Below are positions 1 through 10,229 of a DNA stretch of 64,000 nt, piece by piece. The stretch lies in the NCBI GenBank assembly GCA_946811185.2, contig OX328097.1:55643063-55707062 (forward strand), in the 5' to 3' direction. Every line of letters begins with the position of its first letter. Positions within the stretch are counted from its first letter, which is position 1. Below the pieces are notes generated by a model that was not told where the DNA came from, made no database searches, and saw only the letters and a program-made list of their open reading frames with translations. This DNA comes from Hippopus hippopus (taxonomy: Eukaryota; Mollusca; Bivalvia; Cardiida; Cardiidae). Made by a program: the position numbers and the translations under genes.

Positions 1-106
1 AAAAAGTAGGTCAAAAGCCACCACATTCAGCTATGCCAAAAAATAGACTTGCATCTACAATTTCTGATGAAAGATAGTGCAGCTTGCCAAAAGAGGTATA
101 TTTTAA

Positions 107-155
107 AGGGAAGTAACTGGGTTTTCTAATAACATGATAGTGAAGTTACTTCCCT
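107..155. repeat. Short inverted repeat, AGGGAAGTAACT arms
   Basis: AGGGAAGTAACT (107-118) is repeated as its exact reverse complement at 144-155 with a 25 bp loop. A related GGGAAATAA / TTACCTCCC hairpin occurs at 31236-31299. I read it as a remnant of a small dispersed palindromic repeat; no function can be assigned. Confidence 0.5.
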
Positions 156-179
156 GTAACACTACCAACAACAAAATCG

Positions 180-383
180 TTAACCCAACCAAATTGGAAG
201 CATATGCAGGAAAACAATTACATCTAGTGCAACTGGTGGGATCTGTCTGTTCAAGGCTAGAAAACAAGGGATGGAAAAGGAGATAGTGCGGTTAACTAGC
301 ATTTTCTCCTTTCACTACATTGTTTTCTAAAGCTTTACTTCCTAAGGGTCATTTAAACTAAGGAATGTTTGGTAAAAGGTTAA
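180..383 (-). repeat. hpM MITE, old copy
   Basis: Begins TTAACCCAACCAAATTGGAAGC and ends GGTAAAAGGTTAA. The centre (about 265-335) keeps a degraded form of the family palindrome, AAAAGGAGATAGTGCGGTTAACTAG followed by CATTTTCTCC. Many substitutions suggest an old insertion. Confidence 0.6.
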
Positions 384-1479
384 GTTAGAGTTTTTACTAT
401 GCTTCAGGTCCTATATAGAATCAGGGTTATTACAATTTGTGATTGTTTGGCAAAGGTTAAAAAACCAAACACATCATGAACGGATCATAAAACAGGTTAC
501 CTGTCAGTTTGGCTCCAAGATGAGGGAGGGTTTGACCTTAAAAAGAAAATTTTGGTTGTAGGAGGGGGTGAGATTTCATGACTGTTCGTTAGATTAGTCT
601 GTCATTCATTCTTTTCCAGATCACAAAATTTTGGACCCATCCATATTTGAACCATTTGCAGATGGGGGGGGGGGGGGTCGAAAGTCAAACATCTAGTAAC
701 AGAAATGTTGAAATGGAATCAGCTGAGTTTAGAGGCCGAGTATACTTTGAATATTTATAGAAGCATGTCTGATTGCTTATTTGAAAAACTTCTTATGATT
801 GGATCAAAATATATTGGTCAACCAACAGATACTTATTAAATGGATAAAGTTTGTCCTGCATCTTAACATGGTGGCTGAATTACAGACGAATATTGTCACT
901 TAATGAGTGAAGTTATTACCTCACGAAAAGGATGTAAAGGGTAAATGGGGTTGGGAATAGCTAAACAGAACAGATCCGCGTGATAAAAGATACGATAACT
1001 GGTAAAAACTCTGATGTGACTGGAATTGCGTTTTTGTTAAGCATGCACAAAAACAATCAGCTGTAGATCAAATGCAAAGAAAGCCTTACTCCTGCATGCC
1101 TGCAGACATAGAATACATATTTTAAAGTATAAATGAATGTGAATTAGTTCAAAGGGTAAATTATTAAAAGAACCATAATTATGCTTTAAAGTATCAATCT
1201 CTGTTAGTCTGTATGGCCCTAGTTTATAGACAAAAACATAAGTTTTATGTTAACTGAACATGAAAATTGAGAGTGAAAATACTTGAAGCCTTTTTTGATG
1301 TAAGGGTGTCAGGAAAAGGATTTTAACATGAATTAAAAAATGTTTCTCAAGCCTTCAGGAGCCCCTGGCACCCTGGTACCCCTGCCAGAGCTTTGCCATG
1401 GACCCACTTGGGCTCTCCTGCTAAAAGTTCAGTATTTTCAGTTTTTGTAACTTTCATCCTTGAAATTACATGCAATTTA
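384..1479. other. No gene seen; hpM scraps and a G14 run
   Basis: Contains short hpM scraps (an end piece at about 425-460 and an AAAATTTTGGACC piece at about 625-662) and a run of 14 G at 664-677. A G/C-richer stretch at 1359-1420 (around CCCTGGCACCCTGGTACCCC) stands out from its AT-rich surroundings but is not assignable. No convincing ORF, splice-bounded exon or RNA gene. Confidence 0.5.
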
Positions 1480-1606
1480 AAAGATAAGGTTCCTTTTTGA
1501 AAGAGTAGAGAATATTGTGGGGAAGGAAGAAAGAATTATGCTTACAAGCATTTCTTGTCCTTTTCCCCACAATGTTTTCAAAGCTGAAATTGTCCATTAG
1601 GGTCTT
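1480..1606 (-). repeat. hpM MITE fragment
   Basis: The central palindrome is visible (ATTGTGGGGAAGGAAG ... CCTTTTCCCCACAATG, about 1515-1580) with TTTTCAAAGC after it, but the left TTAA end is missing. It abuts the next copy at the TTAA at 1607. Confidence 0.5.
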
Positions 1607-1650
1607 TTAACCCTTTACCACACAATTCCGATGAGTTTTTAATGACCCTA

Positions 1651-2866
1651 CAGGGTTCAACATTAAGGCACGTCCGAATGACATTGTCTAGTAAACAGTC
1701 GGTTCGGGCTAGCAGAGGTTGCGTCCAGCTAGCCTGAATGGTCTAGTGCAAAAATCGAGACAATTAGTTTAAGTATTAATACTTACATACTTCACAAAAG
1801 TGACGAAAATCGACTTTACGTGCCGTTCGCCGAAAGAGATCTACTTAACTTGTGATTTTGTTCAAATAACAATAATTTATTGACAACGTCTAAATTGTTA
1901 ACAGGAAGACGGTCGCGCATGCGCGGTAGGCCATATCTTTAATGGAAAAACCAAATCGACCTAAAAATAGAGTTAGTAGACCGGAGTCCGTAGGATTTCC
2001 CGATTATGTCGTCGAGGATTAAAGTCATAACTTTAATCGTGATCGTTATCATTTTGTTAGACTTCTTAATCTTTTAGCGGGAATTTCTTTCATTTAGAAC
2101 TAGCTCTTTTTTTTTTTAAATACTGAGTTACATTTTGACGACAACCGAAAATGAGTCGTCCATACGTTTACATAGACAACGGAGCACACGACCGGGGAAT
2201 AACATCTGATCGGGGAAGAGCAGAGTATAAAATGAAGCTTAAAAAATTAATCGAAACACAAGTTGATCTAAAAGAATAGAATTAGATCTAGATCACAGAT
2301 AATAGATCATGTTTGACCCTGACCAGAGTGGAAAGCTGAATTCACGCCGTTGGTTTGTGTTTTATTCGGAGGAAAAATGTCACATTTTCTTTGTGAACAC
2401 TTCAAAAAAACAAAAGATTTGCTATGGGATCTAATAACATTATACCACAATATTTTATCCTTTAAAACACAAATGCTATTTTTTTTAACCTCAGACTCAT
2501 GTGTTGTCTGCGATTGCTTTCAAAACGGACAAGTCTAAATTGTCCTCTAGTAAAGAGATCGTAACTAATTAATTAATGGGAAAACTCTCATTGATCATTA
2601 CTTACCATGACATTGTCATTTTTTTTTGGTCACAATTTTGGTATAATAACAAGAAAAAATAACATACATTTTGATCTATTTTATATTTTTCTACATTTTG
2701 GAGTCACTTTTTGTCACAATTTTGGTATAATAACACGAGAAATAACATACACTTTTATTTATTCTATCTTGCAAAAGTGGTCTAGTAGAAATCTGAAGTG
2801 GTCTAGTAAAATTTGCATATTATTGGTCCACTGGTCTAGTTGAAAAAAATGTTAATGTTGAGCCCT
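1651..2866. mobile_element. Non-autonomous hAT-like element
   Basis: The ends are CAGGGTTCAACATTAA (1651 on) and, as reverse complement at the right end, TAGGGCTCAACATTAA: inverted repeats of about 16 bp starting C/TAGGG, as in hAT elements. ACCCTA lies on both sides, so the duplicated target appears as 5-6 bp rather than the usual 8; a small deletion at the right junction could explain this. The interior carries the motif GTCTAGT near both ends (about 1686, 1740, 2780, 2802, 2834) and a local tandem duplication near 2627-2770. No transposase ORF is present. It sits inside an hpM MITE. Confidence 0.6.
2627..2770 (+). repeat. Two tandem ~86 bp units inside the hAT-like element
   Basis: GTCACAATTTTGGTATAATA occurs at about 2629 and again at about 2715, each followed by ACATACA and a T-rich tract. 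This is a local duplication confined to the element interior. Confidence 0.6.
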
Positions 2867-3102
2867 ACCCTAAAGAAGAAGACTTTTGAAAACATTGTGA
2901 GAAAAGAAAAAATGCCAGTAACCAGCATTTTCTCCTTTTCCCACAATATTTTTTATCGTATCAAATACAGAAATCATCATATGAGCTACATTTGATCTGC
3001 TGGCTGCAAATATTTTGAATTTGGTCAAGTCCAAAAAGAAAAACTTGATTTTACAAGGGAGCGGGATGACATAACACTTCTTAAAATTGGTCTCTTCTTA
3101 AT

Positions 3103-3302
3103 TTAACCAGTTACCATACAAGCCTGTGTTTGAATGACCCATTTGAAAATGGCTTTTTAAAACGTTGTGGGCAAAGGAGACTTTGCTTATCACTAGCGTT
3201 ATCTTCTTTTCCTATATATATTCAAAAGCCATTCACAGACAAAGCACACCATTTTAGCCAGATTCAATTTTTGTATGCCTGGGACATTATGATGTTATGC
3301 CC
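3103..3302 (+). repeat. hpM MITE, right end lost
   Basis: Starts TTAACCAGTTACCATACAAG and contains a degraded central palindrome (GTTGTGGGCAAAGGAG ... TCTTCTTTTCCTATA, about 3163-3215). The expected right half disappears near the left end of the long-inverted-repeat element at 3308 and does not resume after 7427. Confidence 0.45.
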
Positions 3303-4564
3303 TTGGTCACGGGTGGTAAACGGGGCAACTAGCTCCAAAAGGAGTCAATAGTATTTTGTTGCCTCGTAACATACGGGTATTTGCGTGCTAGTTGCATAGA
3401 TAGAAAAATTGTCAACAAAGGTAGGTGTCGATTTCTTTAAACCTTGTTCATTTCCTTACTGGAGACCTTTTGAAAAATCCGGCAATGCTATGCGATATAA
3501 AAATGACTAAACTTTATTCACCGCTAGCATATGGCATATAAGTATGCAGCGCTTGGATAAAATCTTGGCAAAACTTTCGAACACAGTACTGCAAACCCGC
3601 CACTTTATGTAACACGGAGATTTGGAAGCAAGGATTTTCTAGATATTCGTCCAACATATGGCCATTACACTACCTGATGCACGTATTCTGGTATTTTCAA
3701 GCCCATAAATAACTAAAAAACCCAAAAATTGGAAATTAAAGGATTTGTATGTGGAGAATACTGGCAATATTTTTGTGCACGCCAGTTGCCTAGCACAAGG
3801 GGTAGTTGGATAGACAAGGAGGTAGTTGCCTCCTAATATATGTACTTCAGATGATACACGTGAGTCAGCTTTTATCTCAGATTGAGCTTAGTAATATTTA
3901 TCATCTGCCAGTGCTTATATTTTCGACCCTGTCTAAATTTGTCATTCGGTCATCGGATGACTAAGTAATACTTTATATAATATTTTCAAGTGGGCGTGTC
4001 CGAGACACAGACACTCGGTTTCCCGATGTTTGAACAACTCACAAATACTGAGATCAATAAAATACACAAGGTTCCGCAGCTGCCATTTTTTTCTAGCAAA
4101 CAGAATTTTATACTGACTCCACATTGGTGATGCGTTCATTTCTTTAAAGGTTTCCGACATCCTTGGTACCCTTATTAGAAATTGGCACAGCCCAAACATG
4201 ACGACAGTGTAAACTGAGAAAAAAGCAGCTGCAAAAACATGTGTAGGCTACTTTATATACAGTCCTAAGAATTGGCAACTTGTTAAAAGATCGGAAAACC
4301 GAGTGCCTGTTGTTCTAATGTAAAACTGCAAGGGATGGGTGGTATCCGTATCATGCATGTAACTGATGCACCCCCTTAAAGTACTTTAATTTGTTAAATT
4401 TGACATATATCTTTATCATCTTTTCAGAAACTAGCAAAGATGTCAAAAATTCCAAATTCTTCACGGTATTGTGTTGCTTTACTTGAGCGATGGCGTTTAT
4501 GTTTTCTGCTTGACAAGAATGCCTCCGTCGCAGTTTTTCCTTTGAATACACCCATCTGAAAAAT

Positions 4565-4795
4565 ATATTTGAATGGGGTTTTACGCCGTTTCGAACAATC
4601 TTTCAGTTATATCACGGCGAAGTTCACTAACTCATGTGCTTTCTGGGTATCAACAGTACTACGCTGGGACTCTGAATGCGCTGTCCAAGGACATACCCAC
4701 GTGACCAGCGGCCCGGCCGGGACTCGAACCCGTGACCCTCGACACCTTTCAGGTCACGAGTCCGCCGCTATTCCTATTTCAAGTATAGCATAGTC
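4565..4795 (-). repeat. tRNA-derived SINE (V-SINE-like)
   Basis: On the minus strand there is a perfect RNA polymerase III B-box, GGTTCGAGTCC (about 4725). A body ends GATATAACTGAAAG ... GGCGTAAAACCCCATTCAAA, the conserved 3' domain also seen in the SINE at 10351-10579. The 5' tRNA-like part is probably shortened, as no clear A-box precedes the B-box. It lies in the core of the long-inverted-repeat element. Confidence 0.65.
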
Positions 4796-6129
4796 ATCCA
4801 ATTACAAATGCCAAATTTTAGAAAGTGTCAGAAGCACTTGCATATTACAAATTTTACTAAGCTCAAAATTCTGAAATGAAAAGAATATATAACTTGTGTG
4901 TTCCAAAATATGTTCAGAATCCTAGCTAAGTAAAATTACTTGTTGAATTACCCTGTACGGTGCTGATTTGGGGCAAATAGGTTAACTGAATTTTAATTAC
5001 GAGGCCACTACCTCCTTGTCTATTCAACTACCCCCCGGGCTAGGCAACTAGCCCGCACACAAATTCAGCTATTATTCTACATACACGACTTCTAAAATTT
5101 TCAATTTTTCTTATTTCGTAATTCCCTGGGCTTGAAATTAATAGGGAAGGTGCATCAGGTATTGTAGTGGCTATATATTGGACGTTCAATGAGGAAATCT
5201 GTAGTTTCAAATCTCCGATTTACAGTTTTACCGCTCGATGTTCGAAAGTTTGTCCAAGATTTTATCTAAGCGCTGCATACTTATATGCCATATGCTAGCG
5301 GTGAATAAAGTTTAGTCATTTTTATATCGCATAGCATTGCCGGATTTTTCAAAAGGTCTCCGCTATGGAAATAAACAAAGATTAAAGTAATCGACACCTA
5401 CCTTTGTTGACAATTTTTTGTGGCATTTGTCGAAGACAATGCCACTATTAGATCAATAATAAATGTTCAATATTGAATTTTGAAGACCATGTATGGTATT
5501 TTGTCCAAAACCGAAGGAAGTAAACCCAATTAAACTCAATTTTTCAAGACAAATGAGTTTTCCAATAGCACTCAGATATATAATTGGAAATGGCATATTG
5601 AAATAAACTGCAAAAGGCTATCGATCATGGAAATACTTCTTTTTGAGTAAAAATAGCTTCACCTCTTCATAGCCTTCTATTGGCGCAATGATATGCACAA
5701 AATTTGTCTTCTGACCGCTTTGCTTCCGGGGTTGTTCGTTCCAAAACCAGTTCGTCCCTGGGCTTGTTCGTCCCATGATTGCACGCTACTCATTTGATTG
5801 TGCATGAATATTTACAGGAAGAAAACTTTATTGTAATGTTGGGAATTAGGTCCTGACGGCCGAAGATATCTCAAAATCATAGTATTCAGGTATAAACTTA
5901 ATTGAATTCAATATATTTACATGGCTTCTCTCTCTACCCATCGTGCATCCTTCCGTCAAGGGACGTTACTCCTGACTCCTCTTGAAAGATCAAAGGGAGA
6001 CCACCAATACACAAATAACGCAAACTTAGGCACCAGTAATCTCCCTTTAACCAAAGGGACGTATTAATTTGCATAGGAGGTTGATTTTCAAGTTAATATT
6101 TAAATAATATTTCTCTCTTTTTTTTTTTT

Positions 6130-7278
6130 AGCTCACCTGAGCACGAAGTGCTAAGGTGAGGTATTGTGATCGGTCATTGTCCGGCGTCCATCTGTCCGTC
6201 TGTCCACAATTCCTTTAAACATCTTCTCCTCCTAAACCACTGGGCCAATCTTGGTGAAATTTGGCAGGGATGTTCCTTGGGTGAAGCTCTACCAAAGTTG
6301 TTCAAGAGATTGAATTCCACCCTTAACTCTGGTTGCTATGGCAACAGAAAGGAAAAAAATAGCAAAATCTTTGAAAATCTTCTTCTCTGACATTAGAAGG
6401 CGTAGAGCTTTGATATTTGGTATGTAGCATCTCCTAGTGGACCTCTACCAAGTTTGTTCATATGATGCCCCTGGGGTTAAAACTGGCACCGCCCCGCGGG
6501 TCACAAGTTCGAAAATAGGAACAAAGAAAGAAAACTTTAAAATTCTTCTTCTCTGAAACTGGAAGGCATGGAGCTGTGATATTTGGCATCTAGCATCTCC
6601 TAGTGGACCTCTACCAATTTTGTTCATATGATGCCCCTGGGGCCAATACTGGCCCCGCCCCAGGGGTCACAATTTCGAACATAGGAACAAAGAAGGAAAA
6701 CTTCTTCTTTCCTAAAACTGGAAGGTGTGGAGCTTTGATATTTGGTATGTAGCAATTCCTAGTGGACCTCTACCAAGTTTGTTCAATGATGCCGCTGGGG
6801 TCAAAACTGGCCCTGCCCCGGGGGTCACAAGTTCGAACAAAGGAACAAAGAAGGAAAACTTTAAAATTCTTCTTTTCTAAAACTGGAAAGCATAGAGCTT
6901 TGTTATTTGGTATGTAGTGAACCTGTTCTAAGTTTGTTAGCCCACCTGAGCACAACGTGTTCAGTCAGTTCAAAATTGGGTCACCTGGGGTCATAAACTA
7001 GGTCTCAAGATTAAATTAAACTAATACTTTGTGGGCACTCTAGAGGCCATATTTTTTGCTCAATTGACTTGAAAATTGGTCAGAATGTTTGTCTTGATGA
7101 AATATTGGGTGAGTTTGGAATTGGGTCACCTGGGGTCATGAACTAGGTCACTTGGTAAATTTAAGAAATACCTTGTGGGCTTTCTAGAGGCCACATTTAT
7201 TGTTGAATTACGCGCGTGGAGTGAATTTCGCCTATTGACTCAGGTGAGCGATCCAGGGCCATCATGGCCCTCCTTTTT
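6130..7278 (+). mobile_element. Chimeric element: H1 ends, H2-like tandem core
   Basis: The 5' end AGCTCACCTGAGCACGAAGTG and the 3' end GACTCAGGTGAGCGA, then GGGCCATCATGGCCCTCC, are those of family H1. The core, however, is about three ~163 bp units containing ATTTGGTATGTAGC, CCTAGTGGACCTCTACCAA and GGCCCCGCCCC, which match the H2 core. The terminal CTCTTGTT is altered to CTCCTTTTTT. It starts directly after a run of more than ten T inside H6. Confidence 0.6.
6949..7278 (+). mobile_element. Second, internally deleted H1 head nested in the chimera
   Basis: A second H1-type 5' end (AGCCCACCTGAGCACAACGTG) starts at 6949 and runs at once into H1-type core sequence (AAATTGGGTCACCTGGGGTC, CATAAACTAGGTC), sharing the 3' end at 7278. 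Either a short H1 copy inserted into the H2-like core and one 3' end was lost, or the parts recombined. Confidence 0.45.
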
Positions 7279-7427
7279 TCAAATTATTAAATTTACACAG
7301 TGGCTTCATTGACAAATGCCACATCAGCGTTCTCAACGCTTTGATCTATCTATGCACCTAGCACGCAAATACCCGTATGTTACGAGGCAACAAAATACTA
7401 GTTGCCCCGTTTACCACCCGTGTTGGT

Positions 7428-8079
7428 TGTCCATCCATCTGTCTGTAATACAAATGCACAGCGGAGGTTTCTGATGCCCAGCTTCCAAGGTAAAGGTCAG
7501 AGAAAGGGGAGGGGGTCAAAGGTCAACTGCTGTTTATTTCCCCACATTGGGGAGATCTGGTTATCGTTCCAAAATTAATGTAACATGTACAGTAATCAGT
7601 AATGAGTAACAAGATAATTTTGTTGAAATTATAGATCAAGATGAAACAGTGATTAGATTAATGTCTGATCTTGTGTGGCAGTATTTATTTCAGTCACATT
7701 TGAATTGTCACCTGGAAATGCTTTCAGTATAGACATATAGGAAGTTTTGTCTTCTGTTACAGGGTTTGAAATAACCTCTTTGGTAATGGATTAACGTGAT
7801 CCAGGTACCTTGTAATACACTGTAATGTTCTCTGCTAATCCTACAAATCTGCTAATCCAAGTTTCCACATGTTAGAAAATATAGATAGAGTAAATAACTA
7901 CTCTATTAGTGATAATAAGAGGCAACAAACTCAACCTGTTTCTATGGATACTTCTACATAATTATATTGGACATCAGTTTACTAATGAGGAGAGAGGGTT
8001 ATTTATCATCAATGTGCAACATAATCACCTGGAATAATGGGATACAGTGAGAGGAAATTTAGAAAAATCAGGATTTACT
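7428..8079. other. No gene seen
   Basis: The first 130 bp (CCATCCATCTGTCTGT, then AAAGGTCAAGG-like words) resemble the head region of an H-type element, but no terminal palindrome or 3' hairpin can be found. The rest is AT-rich without a recognisable feature. Confidence 0.4.
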
Positions 8080-8974
8080 ATAACTCTTTACAAGAGGATA
8101 AAATTTTAGACTTGACAAAACTATCACTTTTTGCAGATGACAAATTAAATGTAGCTCAAATGATGATTTCTGTCTTTGAAAGGGTAGATAACATTGTGGA
8201 AAAGGGAGAAAATGCTGGTAACCAGTATTTTTGTCCTTTTTCCTCAATGTTTTCAAAAGGCTCCTTTCTCTGGTTCTTTAAAACACAGGATTGTTTAGTA
8301 AAGAGTTGACTATTTACCAGGGGATAAAATTTTTAGAGTGGTTTGAATAGGAAGAATGTGCAGATGACAAATTGATTGTGGTTCAAGTGATTGAATTTGT
8401 CTATGAAAGGATGGAAAACATTTTATGGGTAAAAGGAGAACATGTTGGTTTCCAGCTTCCTCAGGGTTGTTAAAACTTAGGATTGTGTCATAAAGGGTTA
8501 AAACTCATTACCAGACAATAAATGTTTGATCTATTCATATTGAAAGCATTTGCAGATGGACTGGCTGACTGGGTCATGGAAGGGAGTGATTGGTATGGGT
8601 AATATGCTTTAAATCTGTACCAACAAAACAACAAAATTTTAGACTAGCCCAAATTTTAAGCATTTGCAGAGCTGTATTGGGAAGGTAGAAAAAAATGTTG
8701 GAAAAGGAGAAAGTGCTAGTTACCAGCATTTTCTCCTTTTCCCGCAATGTTTTCAAAAGCCTTCCCTTTCAGGGTCGTTTAAAATCAGGATTGTGTGGTA
8801 AAGAGTTAAACCATCTGAAATGAAGATACTTATCTTTGGAAGAGTGGAAAACAATATGGAAATGAGAGAAATTACCAGTCACATATTACCTGTATTTTCA
8901 TTCTGATAAGTTTTCAATATTTTTAAAGCTTTCTTTGGCAGGGACATAAAAGCATGGGAACTGGTTTATTAAAA
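8080..8974 (-). repeat. Run of four abutting hpM MITEs
   Basis: Four copies in the same orientation meet at shared TTAA or TTGA boundaries: about 8080-8309, 8307-8501, 8498-8809 and 8806-8974. The first and third keep the palindrome (AAAAGGGAGAAAATGCTGGTAACCAG; AAAAGGAGAAAGTGCTAGTTACCAG). The second has lost most of its right arm. The third contains ~80 bp extra near 8560-8640. The fourth is very diverged. Confidence 0.6.
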
Positions 8975-9238
8975 AAGGGTATTTTGTGCTCTAAAATCAC
9001 CTGGAATCATTGAGTACTGTGTAAGGAAATTCAGTAAGGTTGCAATCAAAATTGCCAACACAATTTCAAATAGATGAAAGTTTTGCTTGTTTTTTTCTGC
9101 TTGAAAGAGAGAGAATGAATTGATTTCTACCGTAGGTTACCATGGAAACATTTTGAAATTATGATGATCAATGCATTTAATTTTTAGTCTAGGAAAGAAA
9201 TTTTTTGGGTAAAATAGTGATCCCTCATTCATGCAAAG

Positions 9239-9372
9239 TTAACACTTTACCAAAATCTCTGGTTTTTTTATGCTCCCACAGAAAGCTTTGGAAACATAGT
9301 GGGAAAAGAAGAAGAAGCTGGTAGCCTCCCATCCATGTTTTCTCCCTATCAAAGACATACCCTGTAAATTAA
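9239..9372 (+). repeat. hpM MITE, deleted copy
   Basis: TTAACACTTTACCAAAATC at the left, GGAAACATAGTGGGAAAAGAAG centrally and TTAA at 9369, shared with the next copy. About 100 bp of the right half is missing. Confidence 0.5.
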
Positions 9373-9862
9373 ACCTTTACCACTCTGTCCCATGTTTTAT
9401 TGGCCCTGAGAAGGATTGATTGATTGTATTGGAGTCTGACGCCATTTAACAGCTAAGATTATATTACGGCAGTCAGTGCACCCATGCATGTGTTTCCTGG
9501 CTTTCTGATACCTGTGAGTACTAACACAATTTCCTTTCCAAGTCACTGACTACTTTTCTCACATGTATCAGAGGTGAAAGGCAAAAAAAAAAACCGGAAA
9601 GAAAGTTTGCCTCAACCCAGTACCAAACTCACATCCACCAGGTCATTAGTCAGATATGCTAATCACTGAGCTACCCAGCTGGGCGCCCTGAGAAGGAGGC
9701 TTTTGAACACTATGGGAAAAGAGGAAAATGCAGGTAACACAGTGTTTTTCCCCTTTTCCCAAACTGTTTTTTACCCTTTCAAAGACAAATTTCATAATTT
9801 GGGCCACATTTGAAATGTCATCTGCAGATACTTGTAATTTTGTCTGCTGGTAAACAGTCATT
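9369..9862 (+). repeat. hpM MITE split by a SINE
   Basis: The left piece TTAAACCTTTACCACTCTGTCC ... GGCCCTGAGAAGG is followed after the SINE by AGGCTTTTGAACACTATGGG and the palindrome (about 9710-9765), then ACCCTTTCAAAGACAAAT and the CTGGTAAACAG end. Removing 9415-9696 restores family order. Confidence 0.7.
9415..9684 (-). repeat. tRNA-derived SINE with a 12 bp target-site duplication
   Basis: GCCCTGAGAAGG is duplicated exactly at 9403-9414 and 9685-9696, fixing both ends. On the minus strand the element begins CCCAGCTGGGTAGCTCAGTG, an A-box-like tRNA head, and ends in AATCAATC (with the 3' tail at 9415). Its body shares GTGACTTGGAAAGGAAATTG and GAAAGCCAGGAAACACATGC with the SINE at 40745. 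The intact duplication suggests a fairly recent LINE-mobilised insertion into an hpM MITE. Confidence 0.8.
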
Positions 9863-9888
9863 AGTCTCTTAAAAATTATTTGCCATCT

Positions 9889-10117
9889 TTAACTCTTTAC
9901 CAAACCACAATATTTTGGACTCGACCAAGTTCAAAGCATTTGTAGATGACAAATAAAATTTTGCTTAAATGATGATTTTTGTCTTTTACATGGTAGACAA
10001 CAATGTGGGAAAAGGAGAAAATGCTGGTTACCAGCATTTTCTCCTTTTCCCACAATGTTTTCAAAAGCCTTCTGGCACAGGGTCGTTAAAACACGCGGTT
10101 GTTTGGTAGAGGGTTAA
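9889..10117 (-). repeat. hpM MITE, well-preserved 229 bp copy
   Basis: TTAACTCTTTACCAAACCAC to GTTTGGTAGAGGGTTAA, with TTAA at both ends. The centre carries a near-perfect palindrome around CTGGTTACCAG from AATGTGGGAAAAGGAG to its complement. The flanking half GGACTCGACCAAGTTCAAAGC sets the orientation. Confidence 0.8.
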
Positions 10118-10229
10118 ATGCTTCCAATATGGATGATTGCAAAATTTTGTAGTCTGGTAAAGTTAATAGTAACATTTAATGGGAATCAGTATGGGCTCAA
10201 TACCTCCTGAAACAGATCTGGAGCATCCC

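Larger units (their letters stand above)
1607..3045 (+). repeat. hpM MITE split by a hAT-like element
   Basis: The left part (1607-1650) runs TTAACCCTTTACCACACAAT to AATGACCCTA. The right part resumes at about 2867 with AAAGAAGAAGACTTTTGAAAACATTG, followed by the palindrome and the AATTTGGTCAAGTCC side. Removing 1651-2866 rejoins the family sequence GACCCTAAAGAAGAAG, which shows the hAT-like element arrived later. The right TTAA end is degraded. Confidence 0.65.
5419..7345 (+). mobile_element. H6 Helentron-like non-autonomous element
   Basis: The 5' end is a palindrome, GTGGCATTTGTC GAA GACAATGCCAC (5420-5446). Near the 3' end GACAAATGCCAC (7311-7322) repeats the 5' end in inverse, followed by the hairpin AGCGTT-CTC-AACGCT (7326-7340) and TTGAT. 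It interrupts the right arm of the long-inverted-repeat element: the uninterrupted left arm reads, reverse-complemented, GACAATTTTTCTATCTATGC, while here the T-run and CTATCTATGC are separated by 1.9 kb with no target duplication. The interior includes unassigned sequence (5450-6129) and a chimeric H1/H2 element. Confidence 0.65.
3308..7422. mobile_element. Long-inverted-repeat DNA element (foldback type)
   Basis: The left arm (3308-about 3838) is the diverged reverse complement of the right arm, which lies in two pieces, about 5003-5418 and 7346-7422. Outer ends read CACGGGTGGTAAACGGGGC on both strands. TTGGT is present immediately outside each end (3303-3307 and 7423-7427), a candidate 5 bp target-site duplication. 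The ~1.1 kb centre (3839-5002) is unrelated to the arms and holds a SINE. The right arm is interrupted by an H6 element. A CAC start and 5 bp duplication are what Transib/RAG-like elements show, but no transposase is present, so the superfamily is a guess. Confidence 0.6.

Noticed and set aside
4690..4770. tRNA gene on the minus strand (perfect GGTTCGAGTCC)
   Set aside because: No acceptor stem or anticodon arm can be formed, and the sequence continues into a V-SINE-like 3' domain.
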